Positions 10,816 to 21,986 of a stretch of 64,000 nt of DNA are shown one piece after another; within the stretch, counting starts at the first letter, position 1, and each line of letters begins with the position of its first letter. The notes below the pieces were generated by a model that was not told the DNA's origin, did not search any database, and was given only the letters and a program-made list of their open reading frames with translations. Origin of the DNA: Tolypeutes matacus (lineage: Eukaryota; Chordata; Mammalia; Cingulata; Chlamyphoridae); assembly GCA_026826555.1 (NCBI GenBank), contig JAKSZT010054396.1, positions 16,380,057 to 16,444,056 of the forward strand. Reading direction: 5' to 3'. The translations under genes were made by a program, and so were the position numbers.

Positions 10816-11764
10816 TAGATTTGGGGTGCACACTTGAGGAAGGGAGGCCATAGCTATCTGAGAGGAAATTTGGGAAGGTCCCAGGGAGCAGATGGAGGGA
10901 GCACACCCCCTGACACCCTTGCACTCTGGAATCAAGGGGAGAGGGCAACTAGGGGGCTGCTGCTATAGTTTCTGACCTGGTGCTTCCCACCTGCCCCTTC
11001 TTAAAGTATTCCCAGGAGAGTCCTGTTGCTGGGGGCACTGGGGTCTTGGCCTCTCCACAGATGGTATCAGGGCCGTGTTCCACAAACCAACCATCTCCCA
11101 AGGTGTGTTTTAGCACCAGAAGTGGCCTCACTGATAATTCAGCAGCAGCAGGGAGAATTGGATGGGGGCATGGGGGTATGTGGATGTGGGAGGTGTCTGC
11201 TGATCTGGGGTAAGATTCCCGCTGGCGGGAATGAGAAGACCTCTGCCTCCTCAAGACCTCTTAATTTGTTAGATGTGGGGGCGGGCAGGTAGGACCTTCA
11301 CCACAGATGTTGTTTTCTCATGTCAGCTCAGGCAGGTGACTGGCGTTTTCTGACCCCAACTTCCTCATCAAAGATTGTGGAGGGGATGAAATGAGTCAAA
11401 ACCTCCAATGCACAGAGGGGCTCTGTCAATGCCAGAGCCCTCTCCTGTTGACAGCTGTCCTAGAGCCTGAGTGAGATGATTCCTAATGGGGTGTGTGTGT
11501 GTTTGTCCCAAACCACTGCCTGCCTCCTTGCCACAGTCCTGTTGCATACACTCACCCTGGGTGAGGTGGGATAAGGAACTCGTGAGTTCACTTTGCCGGG
11601 TGAACTGATGCTGGTTGGGGAGAAGGTTTAACGCGAGTAGAGTTCCCTATGGGGCCCCCTCCTAGCTTGTCCCTCAGGAGGCCACTGGCTTCCCCAACCC
11701 AGTGCCACTATTGGAGAGGTGGGGTTTGCTATCAACAGAAGCCTGGGAGGAACAGCTGGAGTAG

Positions 11765-11860
11765 GCTAGCTGTGGAACTTTTAGCAAGTCCCTTCCCCTC
11801 TCTGGACCTCAGTTTCCTCCTTTTGTAAAACAAGTGGGTTAGACCAGACATCAGTGGTTT
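11765..11860 (+). repeat. MIR core, sense
   Basis: 'agcaagtcccttcccctctc', 'tggacctcagtttcctcctt' and 'ttgtaaaacaagtgggttag' match the MIR core in sense orientation. Confidence 0.75.
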
Positions 11861-12689
11861 TCAAATGTTTTTTGCCCAGTGAACTCTTTCACAGAACCCC
11901 AACGTGTAGAGAAGATAAAAGTAGAACTGCTCAGGTTGAAATGGTGGGGGAGGGAGGAGGCTCAGTCTCCCCTTCCTCATCAAAATGGCCCCAAAACAGA
12001 GTTGAAAAGTCCCCAAATAGATGATCTGTGAGTTCTCTTTCTGTGAGGATCTAGGAAATCTGTATTAACTCCCTGAAGTTTTACCAGTATTAGGTTTGGG
12101 GGCAGGTACAAGAATTCCAATGACTCCACTTAGAGAAATGTGGACATTAAGATGGACTTGGAAGGCTTGGAGCCAATAACCTGTGCTTCTGGCCAAATTC
12201 ATAGTTGTGTCCTCCCCTCCGCCACGTGGTTTCAGCTTTTTAGGGCCAAAAGATGCCGGCACCTCCCTGGTCCTGCTCTAGGTTCTAGTTGGTGTCTGTA
12301 AATCCACTTCAGAGTTTCTCCCCTTTAGTTTCACATTCTGAACTGGTAGAATGTAAATCCATCTTGGGGGGAGGTGTTAAGAAAGGACTTTAAGTTGTTA
12401 CCAGTTGTTTTTACCTGAGGAGGTATCTGAACAGTGGCCTTGAGAAGCAAGGAGAGAATTTGGCACACTAAATTCAAATGAGCCAACATTTATGGATTGC
12501 CTACTGTATACCAGCTACTTCGGGGGGACAGAGGTGGAAATGTCACAGCCTTGCCCTCACAGGACTCCAAGACATTAGGCAGGTGGGAAGGAACTCACAT
12601 TTGTTGGGCCTGTCCAGGAATCATGTAAAACATTTCACATATTATTTCATTTGTCTCATAAAGTAGGTATTTGCCTCATTTTTAAATTA

Positions 12690-13310
12690 TATTTTTGCCT
12701 CATTTTTTATTAGATAAAATGTTTACATCCCATATATCCATGTAACCATCACCCAGTCCCCCAGATCAAGAAACAACATTGCCAGCACCCAGGAGCCCCC
12801 TCATGTTTCCTTCCAGTCACAGCCCCTCATCCAGGGGTAACCACTATTCTAACACCATAGATTAGTTTTGCCTGTTTTTGTCTTTTACATAAGTGGAATC
12901 ACATAGTGTACTTTTTTTGCTCCTGACTTCTTTCATTCTTCCATGTTGTTGCAGGTAGCACAGGTAGCAGTGGTTTGTTCTTCTCATTATTGTATAATAA
13001 TTCCATTATATGGATATATCTCAATTTATTTATCCATTCTTCTGTTGATGGACATTGGGTTGTTTTTAATTTTTAGTTATTACTAATAATGTAGCTGTGA
13101 ACATTCTAGAATGGACCATTTTGGAAAACATCTGCACACATTTCTCTTAAGTGTATACCTAAGGTGTATTCCGTAGAACTACCCTACAGTTTTCCAAAGT
13201 GGTTGTCCCAGTGTTCACTCCCCCCGGCAGTGTTTGAGAGTTCTAGTTGTTCCACAGCCTCACCAACACTGGGTGTTGTTGAGCTTCATTTTCCTTATAA
13301 ATAATTTGAA
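12690..13310 (-). mobile_element. Old L1 (L1M-type) fragment, antisense
   Basis: The run 'catgtaaccatcacccag', 'gtaaccactattctaac', 'aagtggaatcacatagtg', 'tatttatccattcttctg', 'ttgatggacattgggttg' and 'acagttttccaaagtggttg' is the reverse complement of an ancient mammalian L1 3' region. A related stretch occurs at 52,585-53,060. Confidence 0.8.
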
Positions 13311-14284
13311 GCCCAGAGAAGTTTCCCTGTGCTCAGCATATGTTAGGACATGGTAGAGTTGAGATTTGAATACAGGCTTTTCAGACCACGAGTCTGTGCT
13401 CTCTCCCTCTGGGTTAATAATGGACATAGATTATGATAGGAACCAGAATGTGGTAAGTGCCCTAAAAATGTCTAAAGAGCACTCTCTGGGAGTTTAAAGA
13501 GGGGGAGAGTTTGTGTGTGGCTTTTAGGGGAAAGGGGAGATGGTAGCTGGGTCTTGCAGGAAGGGGGCAGTTTTGCCAGGAGAGCTCTCTGGGGGCCTCC
13601 CATGGAAAGGGCCCAGGCTTGAGCTAAGGTATGTCAGGGGTGAAAGTTTTGGGGGAACAGGGAAGGTCTACTTTGGCTGAAATATAGGATAAGGAGGGGG
13701 GGGGGCTAAGGCTGGAAAAGTGAGTTGGGGCTAAACTGGTGGGGCTAGTTTGTCCTTAGGGGACTCCCCTGCCTGTAACCCCCTCCGGGCCACTCATTCT
13801 GTGGCACCCAAGGTGGGGGGTTCACTGCTTTATTGGGGAGTTGGGGCTGCTTCAAATCCACCTCAGCTCCTGATAGCAAATGGAGCTGGCTTCTCATCAA
13901 GCAGAGGATCTTAGTTGTTCCTGGGACCACTCTCAGAGTATCTGTCCGCAGAATTTTTTGGAATTTTCTACTTTCATCTAGCTATGCGAAATTAGGAAAC
14001 CTCCATCTTTCCCCAGGGCCTGATCCAGATGGCTTATTTGGAAGGACTTTTTTCAACAGAAAGAAGATGGTAGAGAGCAGGTCTGCCACACCATAGGCTA
14101 GTCTCAGGAAATCTGCCAGGATGGCGGGGATGAAGGTGGGTCCAGCTTTTGATTCTAGTCAAGCCAAACTTGCCAGGGGAACCTCAAAATCTTCTCTTCA
14201 GAAAGGAACTGAACTGGTTGTCTCAATGGCTGTGGGAAGCGGAAACACAAACACTGGTCTTGGATGAGTCAAATAATAATCATA

Positions 14285-14515
14285 ATAATAAACCATATTT
14301 GCACAGCAGTTTTTGGTTTTTAAAGCATTGTCAACATCCTTATCACAATGGATCCTCAAGCATCCACGTGAAATAGGTGAAGTAGATACTATCATCCCTT
14401 TTTACAGATGAGGCAACTGAGGACCAGAGAGGGCTGCTAACTTGCTGGGGGTTATGTTGCAATTATACACTCCAGCAAGTCTAGAACTGGGGCTCCTGGC
14501 GTCTGCTCTTTTCAG
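14285..14515 (-). repeat. MIR, antisense
   Basis: 'tatttgcacagcagtttttg', 'tttttacagatgaggcaact' and 'gaggaccagagagggctgct' mark an antisense MIR (an MIRb/c-like 'gcacttacagtttacaaagc' region comes first). Confidence 0.8.
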
Positions 14516-15164
14516 TGTTCCTTGCTTGCACAGGCCTTGGCCAAGCAGAGTAAAGACTGAACAGGGAGGAGGGGGGATGATGGACCCGGGGTGCTGAGAG
14601 GCGGGAGGTCAGCAGGACCCTGAGAGTGATGCCGGGGAGCCGAGCCAGCTGTGCCTGGGGATCTCAGGCATGTGTGCATCTCAGCAAAAGGAGGGAGGCA
14701 GGCAGCACCCTAGTAATGGGACTCTAGTTTGCAGAGGGCAGAAGTGGAGAAAAGGGCAAAGCATATACATCTTCTGAGAGTTAGAACAGCTTCAGCCATT
14801 TGGCATTGATGAGCTGCCCCTTATGAAATGGTGCCTTCACCCAGCCTGGTAAAAACAGCCTTTTGGGGGTTCATGGGCCCAGAATGTGGTTGGTATCTGA
14901 TTGGCAGGCAGAAGAAAAGGCACCAATGCTGGCCAAATGGGCTCCAAGAGGCCTTTGCTGATGGTTCCTGAAGGACAGCACCCATAGGCAGCTGGTTTTG
15001 TCTTTGTGTTTTGTGCACCGTTCTCTGGGTGCTGTCCAGGAGTGGGTGAGCACCTTGGGCAGGGGTACTCTAGTGTGGATGCAGGCAGTCTCTCCTGGTG
15101 GAGTGGTGAGTACTCTCCATGGCTCAGCTGTCCTGTGGCTCTCACTGAGATGCTCTGGGCAGGC

Positions 15165-15295
15165 AGAGTTAGCTCTATTTTACAGATGAGGAAACTGAGT
15201 CTCCTCTGATAAGCAATGAGGCCACAGAGCTACTTGAGGACAAAACCAGAAGTAGAACCTGAGGTTCCAGGCTTCTGGTGCCTGTTGTAATTTGC
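15165..15295 (-). repeat. MIR, antisense
   Basis: 'attttacagatgaggaaact' and 'gaggccacagagctacttga' are the antisense MIR core. Confidence 0.75.
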
Positions 15296-15419
15296 CACAC
15301 CACTCTCACCCATCTTTCCCTTGGGGTGATGAGTGAGAGCTTACAAATTAGTTGAGACTCGCAATTGGGTGGCACAGCCCCTGAGGGAACTGAGGTCATG
15401 ATAATCTCTTACCTTTTCT

Positions 15420-15560
15420 ACAGCATTTTATAGTTTATAAAATATGAATTGCAGTTGATCTTTACAGAATTAGCTCCATTATACAAATAAGGACGCTGAG
15501 GTTCTGGATGCTTAAATGACTTGTCCAAGTAGGAGCTGGGACTTGAACCCAGGACTGGTG
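15420..15560 (-). repeat. MIR, antisense
   Basis: 'cattatacaaataaggacgc', 'tgaggttctggatgc' and 'gggacttgaacccagg' follow the antisense MIR pattern. A DAS fragment follows directly. Confidence 0.65.
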
Positions 15561-15572
15561 CCTCTTTTCTCA

Positions 15573-15639
15573 GTAGATTGAACCCAGGTCCCTCCATATG
15601 GGAGCCGGACGCCCAATCATCTGAGCCACATCCGCCCCC
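15573..15639 (-). mobile_element. DAS SINE head fragment, antisense
   Basis: Reverse complement: 'gggggcggatgtggctcaga', then 'gggcgtccggctcccatatg' and 'gagggacctgggttcaat'. These are the tRNA-like A-box and B-box part of an older DAS monomer. The body and tail are missing or too diverged to see. It lies about 310 bp upstream of the DAPK2 exon 2 acceptor. Confidence 0.8.
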
Positions 15640-15951
15640 TAGATTTGAATTTAATAAGAACAAATTGCTGATGTTCACCAGGAGTCTGTTTTGCTGAACT
15701 TCTTTGGACCAGATCTGAAGAAGTGAGGAACCCTCTTTTACTCACTCCTTAACAAATTCAAATTAATGTAAATCAAGCAAGAACCATACATTGTGGGTCA
15801 CAGGTGATAAAAGGTTTGAGCAGGGCCATCCTCAAAGAGCCAGGGCTGTGGGTTATCACACAAATAATCAGCTCCCCTGCAGCCATCACGCCTAGGCCCT
15901 TAGGTGTGTGCTGATTTGCTTGGCTGTCCTAACTTGGTGTTTCTGTTTCAG

Positions 15952-16049
15952 GTTTGTAGGCTCTAGGCCTCAATGAGGAGTCCAAACATGGAATCGTTCA
16001 AGCAGCAGAAGGTGGAGGACTTTTACGACATTGGGGAGGAGTTGGGGAG
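15952..16049 (+). other. DAPK2: DAPK2 exon 2 (first coding exon)
   Basis: The exon is bounded by 'ctgtttcag' (AG at 15,950-15,951) and a strong donor, GTAAGAG, at 16,050. A consensus branch point TCCTAAC sits 18-24 bases before the AG. Length is 98 bp: 21 bp of 5' UTR, including an in-frame TAG at 15,964-15,966, then 77 coding bases. It ends in phase 2. Confidence 0.93.
15973..16049 (+). CDS. DAPK2: Death-associated protein kinase 2, N-terminal coding segment
   Basis: The translation begins MRSPNMESFKQQKVEDFYDI and continues GEELG plus the first two bases (AG) of a Ser codon, which breaks the kinase glycine loop GxGxxxxV between exons. This matches the N-terminus of mammalian DAPK2 as I remember it (human ...MRSPNMEPFKQQKVED...), with Pro to Ser after the second Met-Glu. 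DAPK2 is a cytosolic Ca2+/calmodulin-regulated Ser/Thr kinase of the DAPK family, linked to apoptosis, autophagy and granulocyte function. Only about 26 of roughly 365-370 residues are in this window. Start choice: the human protein has five more residues upstream (MFQAS), but here the matching codons read AGG CTC TAG GCC TCA, so translation must begin at 15,973 (weak context, T at -3) or at the second ATG, 15,988 (A at -3, G at +4, strong context). Both stay in frame. No further kinase exon was found downstream. Confidence 0.92.
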
Positions 16050-16689
16050 GTAAGAGTCTGGACAAAGTGGAGGGAATACAAGTTGGAACCAAGGTGGCCT
16101 TTTTCTTAGAGCAGCTGTCAGTGAGTGCTGAGGGTTCAGCTTGTCACAGGACTAGTGGGAAGTTTTGAAAATGACCCTGAAGTTTATTTGTCCTCATGGA
16201 TGCCTCTGCAGACATTTCTCTGGAAATAAAGTCTTGCCATCAGAAGTGGCTACAATTGTTGAGTTCTATATTTTCAGTATAACCTGGCTGACAGTTATGG
16301 TACCACAAAATGATTCTTGTTTTATATGACATTTTTCTCACAAAACCCTGTCCAGGCTTGGGGCTGAGACCTGGCCTGTTCGTTTTCTTCTCTGGGTCCA
16401 ACTTGGGATTCTCCATGGTTCCCAGGACTTGTTTTTCTTTAGCTTAGAGCCTGAATGGAAGCGAAGTAATCCTCCTGAAAATGCATTTGCATTGAGTAAC
16501 CAACCGCAGAAGCCTAGTCATGAAGCTTCCTGGGATCTGACTTATTTAGTGCATTTTCAGGTTTGCTAAATCAAGAATAGAGCCAAGGCTGAACTCTGAG
16601 ATCTGAGTGTAGTTACAGAGATTAAGATTTTCTGAAGCACTCTTCTAGCCTTCTATTTCTATCAACTGCTGATATTTAGGTGGTGTTTT

Positions 16690-16860
16690 AGTGATTACAA
16701 AACCCCTGTCCCAAAGTTTGATTCTCACAATGTATGTAACAGGAATTATTTTTACCTTCATTGTTCAGATGAGGAAACTGGCCCAAAGAGTGTAAGCAAG
16801 TTACCCAGAGCTCCGTAGCCAGCCAGTGGCATAGCAAAGACTCTGACCAGCCCCGATAAT
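16690..16860 (-). repeat. MIR, antisense
   Basis: 'ttgttcagatgaggaaactg', 'gcaagttacccagagctccg' and 'tagccagccagtggc' are the antisense MIR core. Confidence 0.75.
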
Positions 16861-18490
16861 CTGTGCATACCTGTTTGTGCTCTCCTCACTCACATGTGCT
16901 TCTCATACACATGGCCTTACCCCTTCACACACCCAGCAGGGTAGAAACCTGGGAGTGCAGGGCCTCCATTGTATCCAAGAGCTAAAACAGGAGGCCTTTT
17001 CCTCCATGGGACTCTTGAGTCAAGACCAGTTAATTCTCTTACTTTCTTTTATTTTAAAGACAAAAATCAGAAAGAGCTTCAAAACCACAGAAGCCTTAGT
17101 CTGAGGAGAATGGGAAGCAGCAGTAGCTTCAAGTACATGGAGAGTTTGGGCTGGCTGGCAGCCAGATTCCTGATTGGGGTGGGGAGCACCCCCAGAGGGT
17201 GGTGGCCTCTTGGCCTGGTGAAGGGGGTGGGGGGCGGTGAGAGGGTCAGAGGCCTGGGGGTGGGCAGCTGGAGTCTGCCAGGTTCTCTTCGCCTCGGGCA
17301 CTTCTGACCTTAGGGGCACCAGGGCAAACGTGGCATCCTCAGCAGCAGGCTCTGGCCAGCCTTGCCCGTGACACTGGATTTGGTGGCCTCACTGTGGCTA
17401 CATCCTGTGTGTAGGAGTCTGTCCTGAGTGCCGTGGGTATAGATATGAGCAGGATACCGACCCTCTCTACCCTCCTTGGGCTCTGGCCTGGCTGTTGGGC
17501 TACCATGCACATGATAACCAGGCAGAGTTGGCTGAGAACTGCAGGGGAGTGGCAGTGGGGGGCTGCTCTGAAGAAGGAAGTAGAAGCAGTTTCCTGGGGA
17601 ATTCATCTATTATTCTTTCCTAGTCTTGTCTCTACACACCCCTCTCGCCCTCCCATATCAGAGTCATGAGTTAGAGCTAGAAGTGACCTTGAGTTCTGGT
17701 CCTGTGCCTGTAACAGGGTGCAAAGGCCCCTGTACCTAGTCAGGGGAGCGTTGGGATGAGCTCCTCCCTCATTTTTCTAAAGTGCTAACTGGATGTAGAG
17801 CAGCTAAGAGGCAGCAGAGGTCTGGGACCTTTGGAGTGGCTGGCAGGTCTTTCCTGTCCTCTCTTCCTGGCCCCTCATTTGACAGTTGATGAAATCAAAG
17901 CTCAGAGATGGGAAGGGTCTGGGGCCATAGAACAGCTGAAACTAGAGCTGCTCTCAGATGAGAGCTTGGCTTCTGAAGGGCCAGTGCTATCCCTTCTTCC
18001 TCTCCTCCCATTCTTCACTTAACATCCCTGAGGACCTACTGCATGCCAGATACTGTCCAGGCTGTGGGAGGCAAAACAGACGCATATCTCTCCACTTGTA
18101 GTTTATGAACTACTGGTGGAGAAGGGCACTAAAGAAGTGAGCACAAAAGGGTAGATCATTATAAAGGGGGGAGTGGGCTCTGAAAGGAGAGAACAGGACG
18201 CTCTAAGAGAGACTCTCGGGGCATGTGCTTTAGGCGGGGTGGTAGGGGGGGCCACTCAGAGGAAGTTATTTTGAAGAAGTTAATTTGAGAAGCAACGGGT
18301 AAGGGTGCAGGCAGAAATGGCAGCGTCGACATGGGCCCTGAGGTGGGGGAGAGCCCGTGAGGAGCTGGCAGGAGGCCAGTGTAGGCTCAGCAAGCAAGCC
18401 AGGGACAAGTGGTGCTAGAGGAGGCTGAGGATGTGGAGGGTGCAGGGGTAAGGAGGACAGGTTTGGCCTTTCACTTGGGATGGAGTTTGG
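16861..18490. other. Intron stretch with nothing recognised
   Basis: This is unique, GC-moderate sequence with G-rich patches (about 17,200-17,260 and 18,240-18,250). Weak MIR-like words occur around 17,880-17,920 and 18,015-18,065, but are too diverged to call. No exon or RNA gene is evident. Confidence 0.5.
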
Positions 18491-18494
18491 GTCA

Positions 18495-18665
18495 CCTTCC
18501 TAGCTGTGCAAACTTAGGGCAACCTACTCAACCTCTCGGAGCCTCAGATTTGTGACCTGTAAGACAGGAATAATAACAGTACCTGCTTTCCAGCTGTGGG
18601 GGTTAAATGAGATGCTGGGTCCAAGGTGTCTTTTACATAGCTGGATGCAGGCTCAGTGTTCAATG
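18495..18665 (+). repeat. MIR, sense
   Basis: 'ctagctgtgcaaacttaggg', 'ctcaacctctcggagcctca', 'gtaagacaggaataataaca' and 'ggttaaatgagatgctggg' match a sense MIR. Confidence 0.85.
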
Positions 18666-18679
18666 AACAAGAGCTGCAG

Positions 18680-18899
18680 GGGAAGGATGTGGCTCAAGTG
18701 ACTGAGCCCCTGCTTCCCACATGGGAGGTCCAGGGTTCAGTCCCCAGCACCTCCTAAAAACAAACAAAAAAAAACAATCAAGCAAACAAATGAAAGAATC
18801 AACTCAGGGTAGCTAATGTGGCTCAGTGGTTGAGCACTGGTTTCCCACATTTGAGGTCCGGAGTTCAATTCCCGGCCCCGGTACTTAAAAAAAAAAAAA
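18680..18899 (+). mobile_element. DAS SINE dimer
   Basis: Two tRNA-like monomers lie in tandem: 'ggaaggatgtggctcaagtg' to an A-rich linker, then 'ggtagctaatgtggctcagt' to a poly(A) tail. Each has a B-box-like 'ggttcagtccc' or 'gttcaattccc'. The flanking duplication 'aagagctgcagg'/'aagagctgctgg' at 18,669-18,680 and 18,900-18,911 encloses both halves, so it inserted as a dimer. Confidence 0.9.
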
Positions 18900-19183
18900 A
18901 AGAGCTGCTGGTCTTTGGTCTTCACCAAATCAGATGATGAACTAAGCCTCTGAAGTACGTTTGGGGCATAAGGCACCACTTCCCACCTCTGGAACCCCCC
19001 AAGAGGGAGGTGTAGGATGCTGCAGGAAGAACAGCAGATAACTCGTTCTGATTTCGGAGGTAACTATATTTAAACCTGTCCCCCCACCATCAGTGAGCAC
19101 CCTAACCTAGACTCGGGGCTGCCTCACTGACTTTAGCACTTTATTAAATCCCTACTATGCAAAAATGAAATGAATGACAGTCT

Positions 19184-19210
19184 GTTTCACAAACATAATG
19201 TTTGTGAAAC
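19184..19210. repeat. Perfect inverted repeat, 13-bp arms, 1-bp spacer
   Basis: The arms are GTTTCACAAACAT (19,184-19,196) and ATGTTTGTGAAAC (19,198-19,210), with a single A between them. It sits at the 5' edge of an old L1-like piece. Confidence 0.95.
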
Positions 19211-19505
19211 ATAAAACTCACACATAATGTTGAGCAAAAGAAGCCAGACTCAACAGAGTAAATACTGTATAATTACATATATGTAAAATTTGAAAACAGG
19301 CAAAACAATCAATCAGAATAGCGGTTATCCTCAGGGGACTAGTGCCTGGAAGGGGCATGAGGGTTTCTGGGGTGCAAGCAGCATTCTGTTTCTTGATCTG
19401 GATGCTCGTTCCATGGATGTGTTGATTTCATGAAAAAATATCAAGTTGTACATGTATAGGTGCATTTTCCTCTATGTATGGACCTTAACTAAAATAGTGT
19501 ATTAT
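19211..19505 (+). mobile_element. Old L1M-type 3' fragment
   Basis: 'cataatgttgagcaaaagaa', 'gccagactcaacagagtaaa', 'tactgtataattacatatat' and later 'gggtttctggggtgcaagca' and 'gttgatttcatgaaaaaata' match the 3' region of ancient L1s in sense orientation. It is diverged. Confidence 0.7.
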
Positions 19506-20194
19506 TAAAGACTTAGCTCCAGCCCCTGCCCTGGTCTAGTCCCTGAAGCGTGGTCCTGATTCCTTTGGGGGCCCTGTCTGTCCTTATCCTACAAGTAAGG
19601 GCAGGATTCAGCTTTGTCCCTGCGTTTCTCGGCTTATTTCTGGCTCCCAGCGCTGAGTGCAAAACACTTGGCTGTGCTTGTACTTTTGGCACCAGCCTGC
19701 GTGGCAGGCTGGAGGTTGCCTCTTGCTTCCCAGCAGCATTTGGAGAAATGCAGGGCTCTTAACTGGCAGGGCTCTTAAAGAGAAACATATCTAAGCCCTC
19801 CTTTTACATTGTCCGAGGCCACACAGCAAACTGGTCACAAAACCAGGGTGGGGATGGGTGGTCTGACTTCTCAGTCTAGGGCTCTGGCCACCATACCATA
19901 AGATCCCACAAAACACAAAATCACTTTTCCTTTAATTTGAGGGCTTCTGAGGAGTGGGAGAGAACACAGGCAGGGCCTTGAGGGTAACGTAGCCAGATCA
20001 GGGTCAGGAGAGGTGAGCAGAGCATTCGGGTGGGAGTGATGCTCCCAGGGCTGGGGGAGGTGTGGGGAGAGCTGAAAGGTAGGCCAAAGACAGTGTCATA
20101 TACCCCACACAGTGAAATACTGTCAGCCCAAGGATATAAGGTGATTTAATGTAAGCAGAATATAATGATCAGTGATTTCTTCTTTCCACTATAG

Positions 20195-20345
20195 TTATTT
20201 AGATTATATTACTATAAAATCATAAAATGTTAGGGTTGGGCTGGATCTCAACAAGAATGTAGTCCAAATCCCTCATTTTATAGGTGAGAAAAGTGAGACC
20301 AAAGGTCACAGAACAAAAGATGTAGGCGGTGGGACTCAAAGGTAG
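20195..20345 (-). repeat. MIR-related fragment, antisense
   Basis: 'aaatcataaaatgttagggt', 'ccaaatccctcattttatag' and 'gtgagaaaagtgagacc' resemble an antisense MIR-family (MIR3/MIRb) copy. Confidence 0.55.
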
Positions 20346-20796
20346 GTCTCCTGATTGTCGGGCCGGAGGCTTTTCAACTACACTGTACTGGTTGAAACCA
20401 ACACACATAAACTTTTCTATATCTACACTCATACCTTTATCCACAGTCCCCACCTCTCTCCAGGAGCCTGCCTCACAGGCTCCACACAGCCTATCATCCC
20501 CTTTTCCTTCTGACCCGGTGAAGACAGCAACCACAATGGCTACAAAGCCCCTGCTAGGCACTTAACCTGAAGAATCTCCTTTTGTGGGGACTGGAGCCTT
20601 GGGTCAGGAAGGAAGCACTCTACTCAAGCTTCACCCTTCCTGAGCAGAACTGAGGACTTTTCCCTGGGGCAGCCAGGGTGATGCCAGCACAACCTCTTCC
20701 GGGAGAGAAACAAAAACCTACAGGAAATGCTTGGAGCTCAGATATACCCAGGTGGGGTTCATTGCCCCAGTCCAGCCACCTAACACTACTGAATTT

Positions 20797-21041
20797 TTTT
20801 TTTTTTTTTTAAGATTTATTTTTATTTATTTATTTATCCCCCCCTTGCTGCTTATGCTCTCTGTGTCCATTTGCTGTGCATTTTTCTGTATCTGCTTGTC
20901 TCCCTTTGTTGTGTCATCTTGCTGTGTCAGCTCACCGCGCCACGCAGGCCGGCTTGCCTTCACCAGGAGGCCCCAGGAATTGAACCTGGGGCCTCCCATA
21001 TGGTAAACGGGAGCCCAACTAATTGAGCCACAGCTGCTTCC
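20797..21041 (-). mobile_element. DAS SINE, long form with extra body segment, antisense
   Basis: The head (reverse complement of 'ccacagctgcttccc') and the shared body are present. There are also about 60 extra bp (around 20,860-20,930: 'ctctgtgtccatttgctgtg', 'ctgcttgtctccctttgttg') that the shorter copies lack. Poly(T) is at the left. TSD 'ctgaatttttt'/'ctgaaattttt' at about 20,789 and 21,042. Confidence 0.92.
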
Positions 21042-21119
21042 CTGAAATTTTTTTAAAAAGGAGATTTACCCTTCTCAGTCTTTAGGAAAAGAGTTTGCAA
21101 GATAAACTGAGGCAAGAGG

Positions 21120-21445
21120 ACTTTTATAATTTCTTTATTTTAATGTTAATTTTTTTAATTGTAGAAGTAATGCATCAAAAACATCATAAAGTTATGAAGA
21201 CTATAAAGTAAAGAGTAGAAATCCGTACTCTCCCTCCGCGTCTCATGCCCCACACGTAAAGTTTGATGATCATTTTCTTCTATTGCCTTTCAGAAATTTT
21301 CTAAGTAAAGCAAGTGTGTATGTGAACCTAAATGAAATCACACAACCATAACAATCTACAACTTGGTTTTTTCACTTAACGAAGTACATTGATTATTTTT
21401 TCAAAGCAGTGCATTTAGTTCTATGAGACTCTTTGGGTGAAAGTT
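21120..21445. mobile_element. Old LINE fragment
   Basis: 'taattgtagaagtaatgcat', 'aacttggttttttcacttaa' and 'gtgcatttagttctatgaga' resemble a diverged mammalian L1/L2 3' region. Family and strand are uncertain. Confidence 0.5.
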
Positions 21446-21986
21446 GTTTAATAAAATTTTTAAGAAGACAGTGTAAGCCAATGAAAGATCAGCAGCCTTA
21501 ATCCAGCAGCTATTTTTATTTCTGACTCTTACCTTCTAATCTTTCCAAGGCTATTTCTCACACCCACCTATCCCTCCTGTTTTGTGTCTACTTGAGGCAC
21601 ACACATCTACACATTCCCCCGGAGTGAATTTAGCCATAAGTGCTAAGCTCCTGGGGCAGAATTGGGAGGTGCAGGGGAGGGGCCTTGGGGAGCCCCATGA
21701 GGAGATTAGGCCTAATCTCATGTTTGTCTTTACTGAGCTGTGGACTCTTTGAAGGCAGGTCCACATCTCTCCTCCCATTTTGAGCATCACTCTGGCACTG
21801 ACATAGAGATCAGAGGTCCCAAGAACTTCTGTGACTTTGCATAATGTTGTTTCCTCATCCTCAGAAAAATCCTACTTTTCCCTCATGGTCCAGATCAAAT
21901 GCTAGCTTCCTGACAAAGCCCATCACGATTTCACTGCATCCCCTCCAGTCAGATTTATTTCCTTTGTATTCTGGACCTACATCTCT

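Larger units (their letters stand above)
10128..15951 (+). other. DAPK2: DAPK2 intron 1
   Basis: The intron runs from GTGAGTAA (10,128) to the AG at 15,950-15,951. The acceptor has a textbook branch site TCCTAAC (15,927-15,933) and a T-rich tract before 'tttcag'. Inside are MIR relics, an antisense L1M piece, a DAS fragment and low-complexity G-runs (about 13,697-13,706). The rest (for example 10,820-11,760, 11,870-12,680 and 13,310-14,280) is unique sequence in which I recognise nothing. Whether an alternative first exon lies here cannot be judged by eye. Confidence 0.75.

Noticed and set aside
18681..18899. tRNA-like sequence with A-box and B-box
   Set aside because: It is a DAS SINE dimer with A-rich linker, poly(A) and a target-site duplication, not a tRNA gene.
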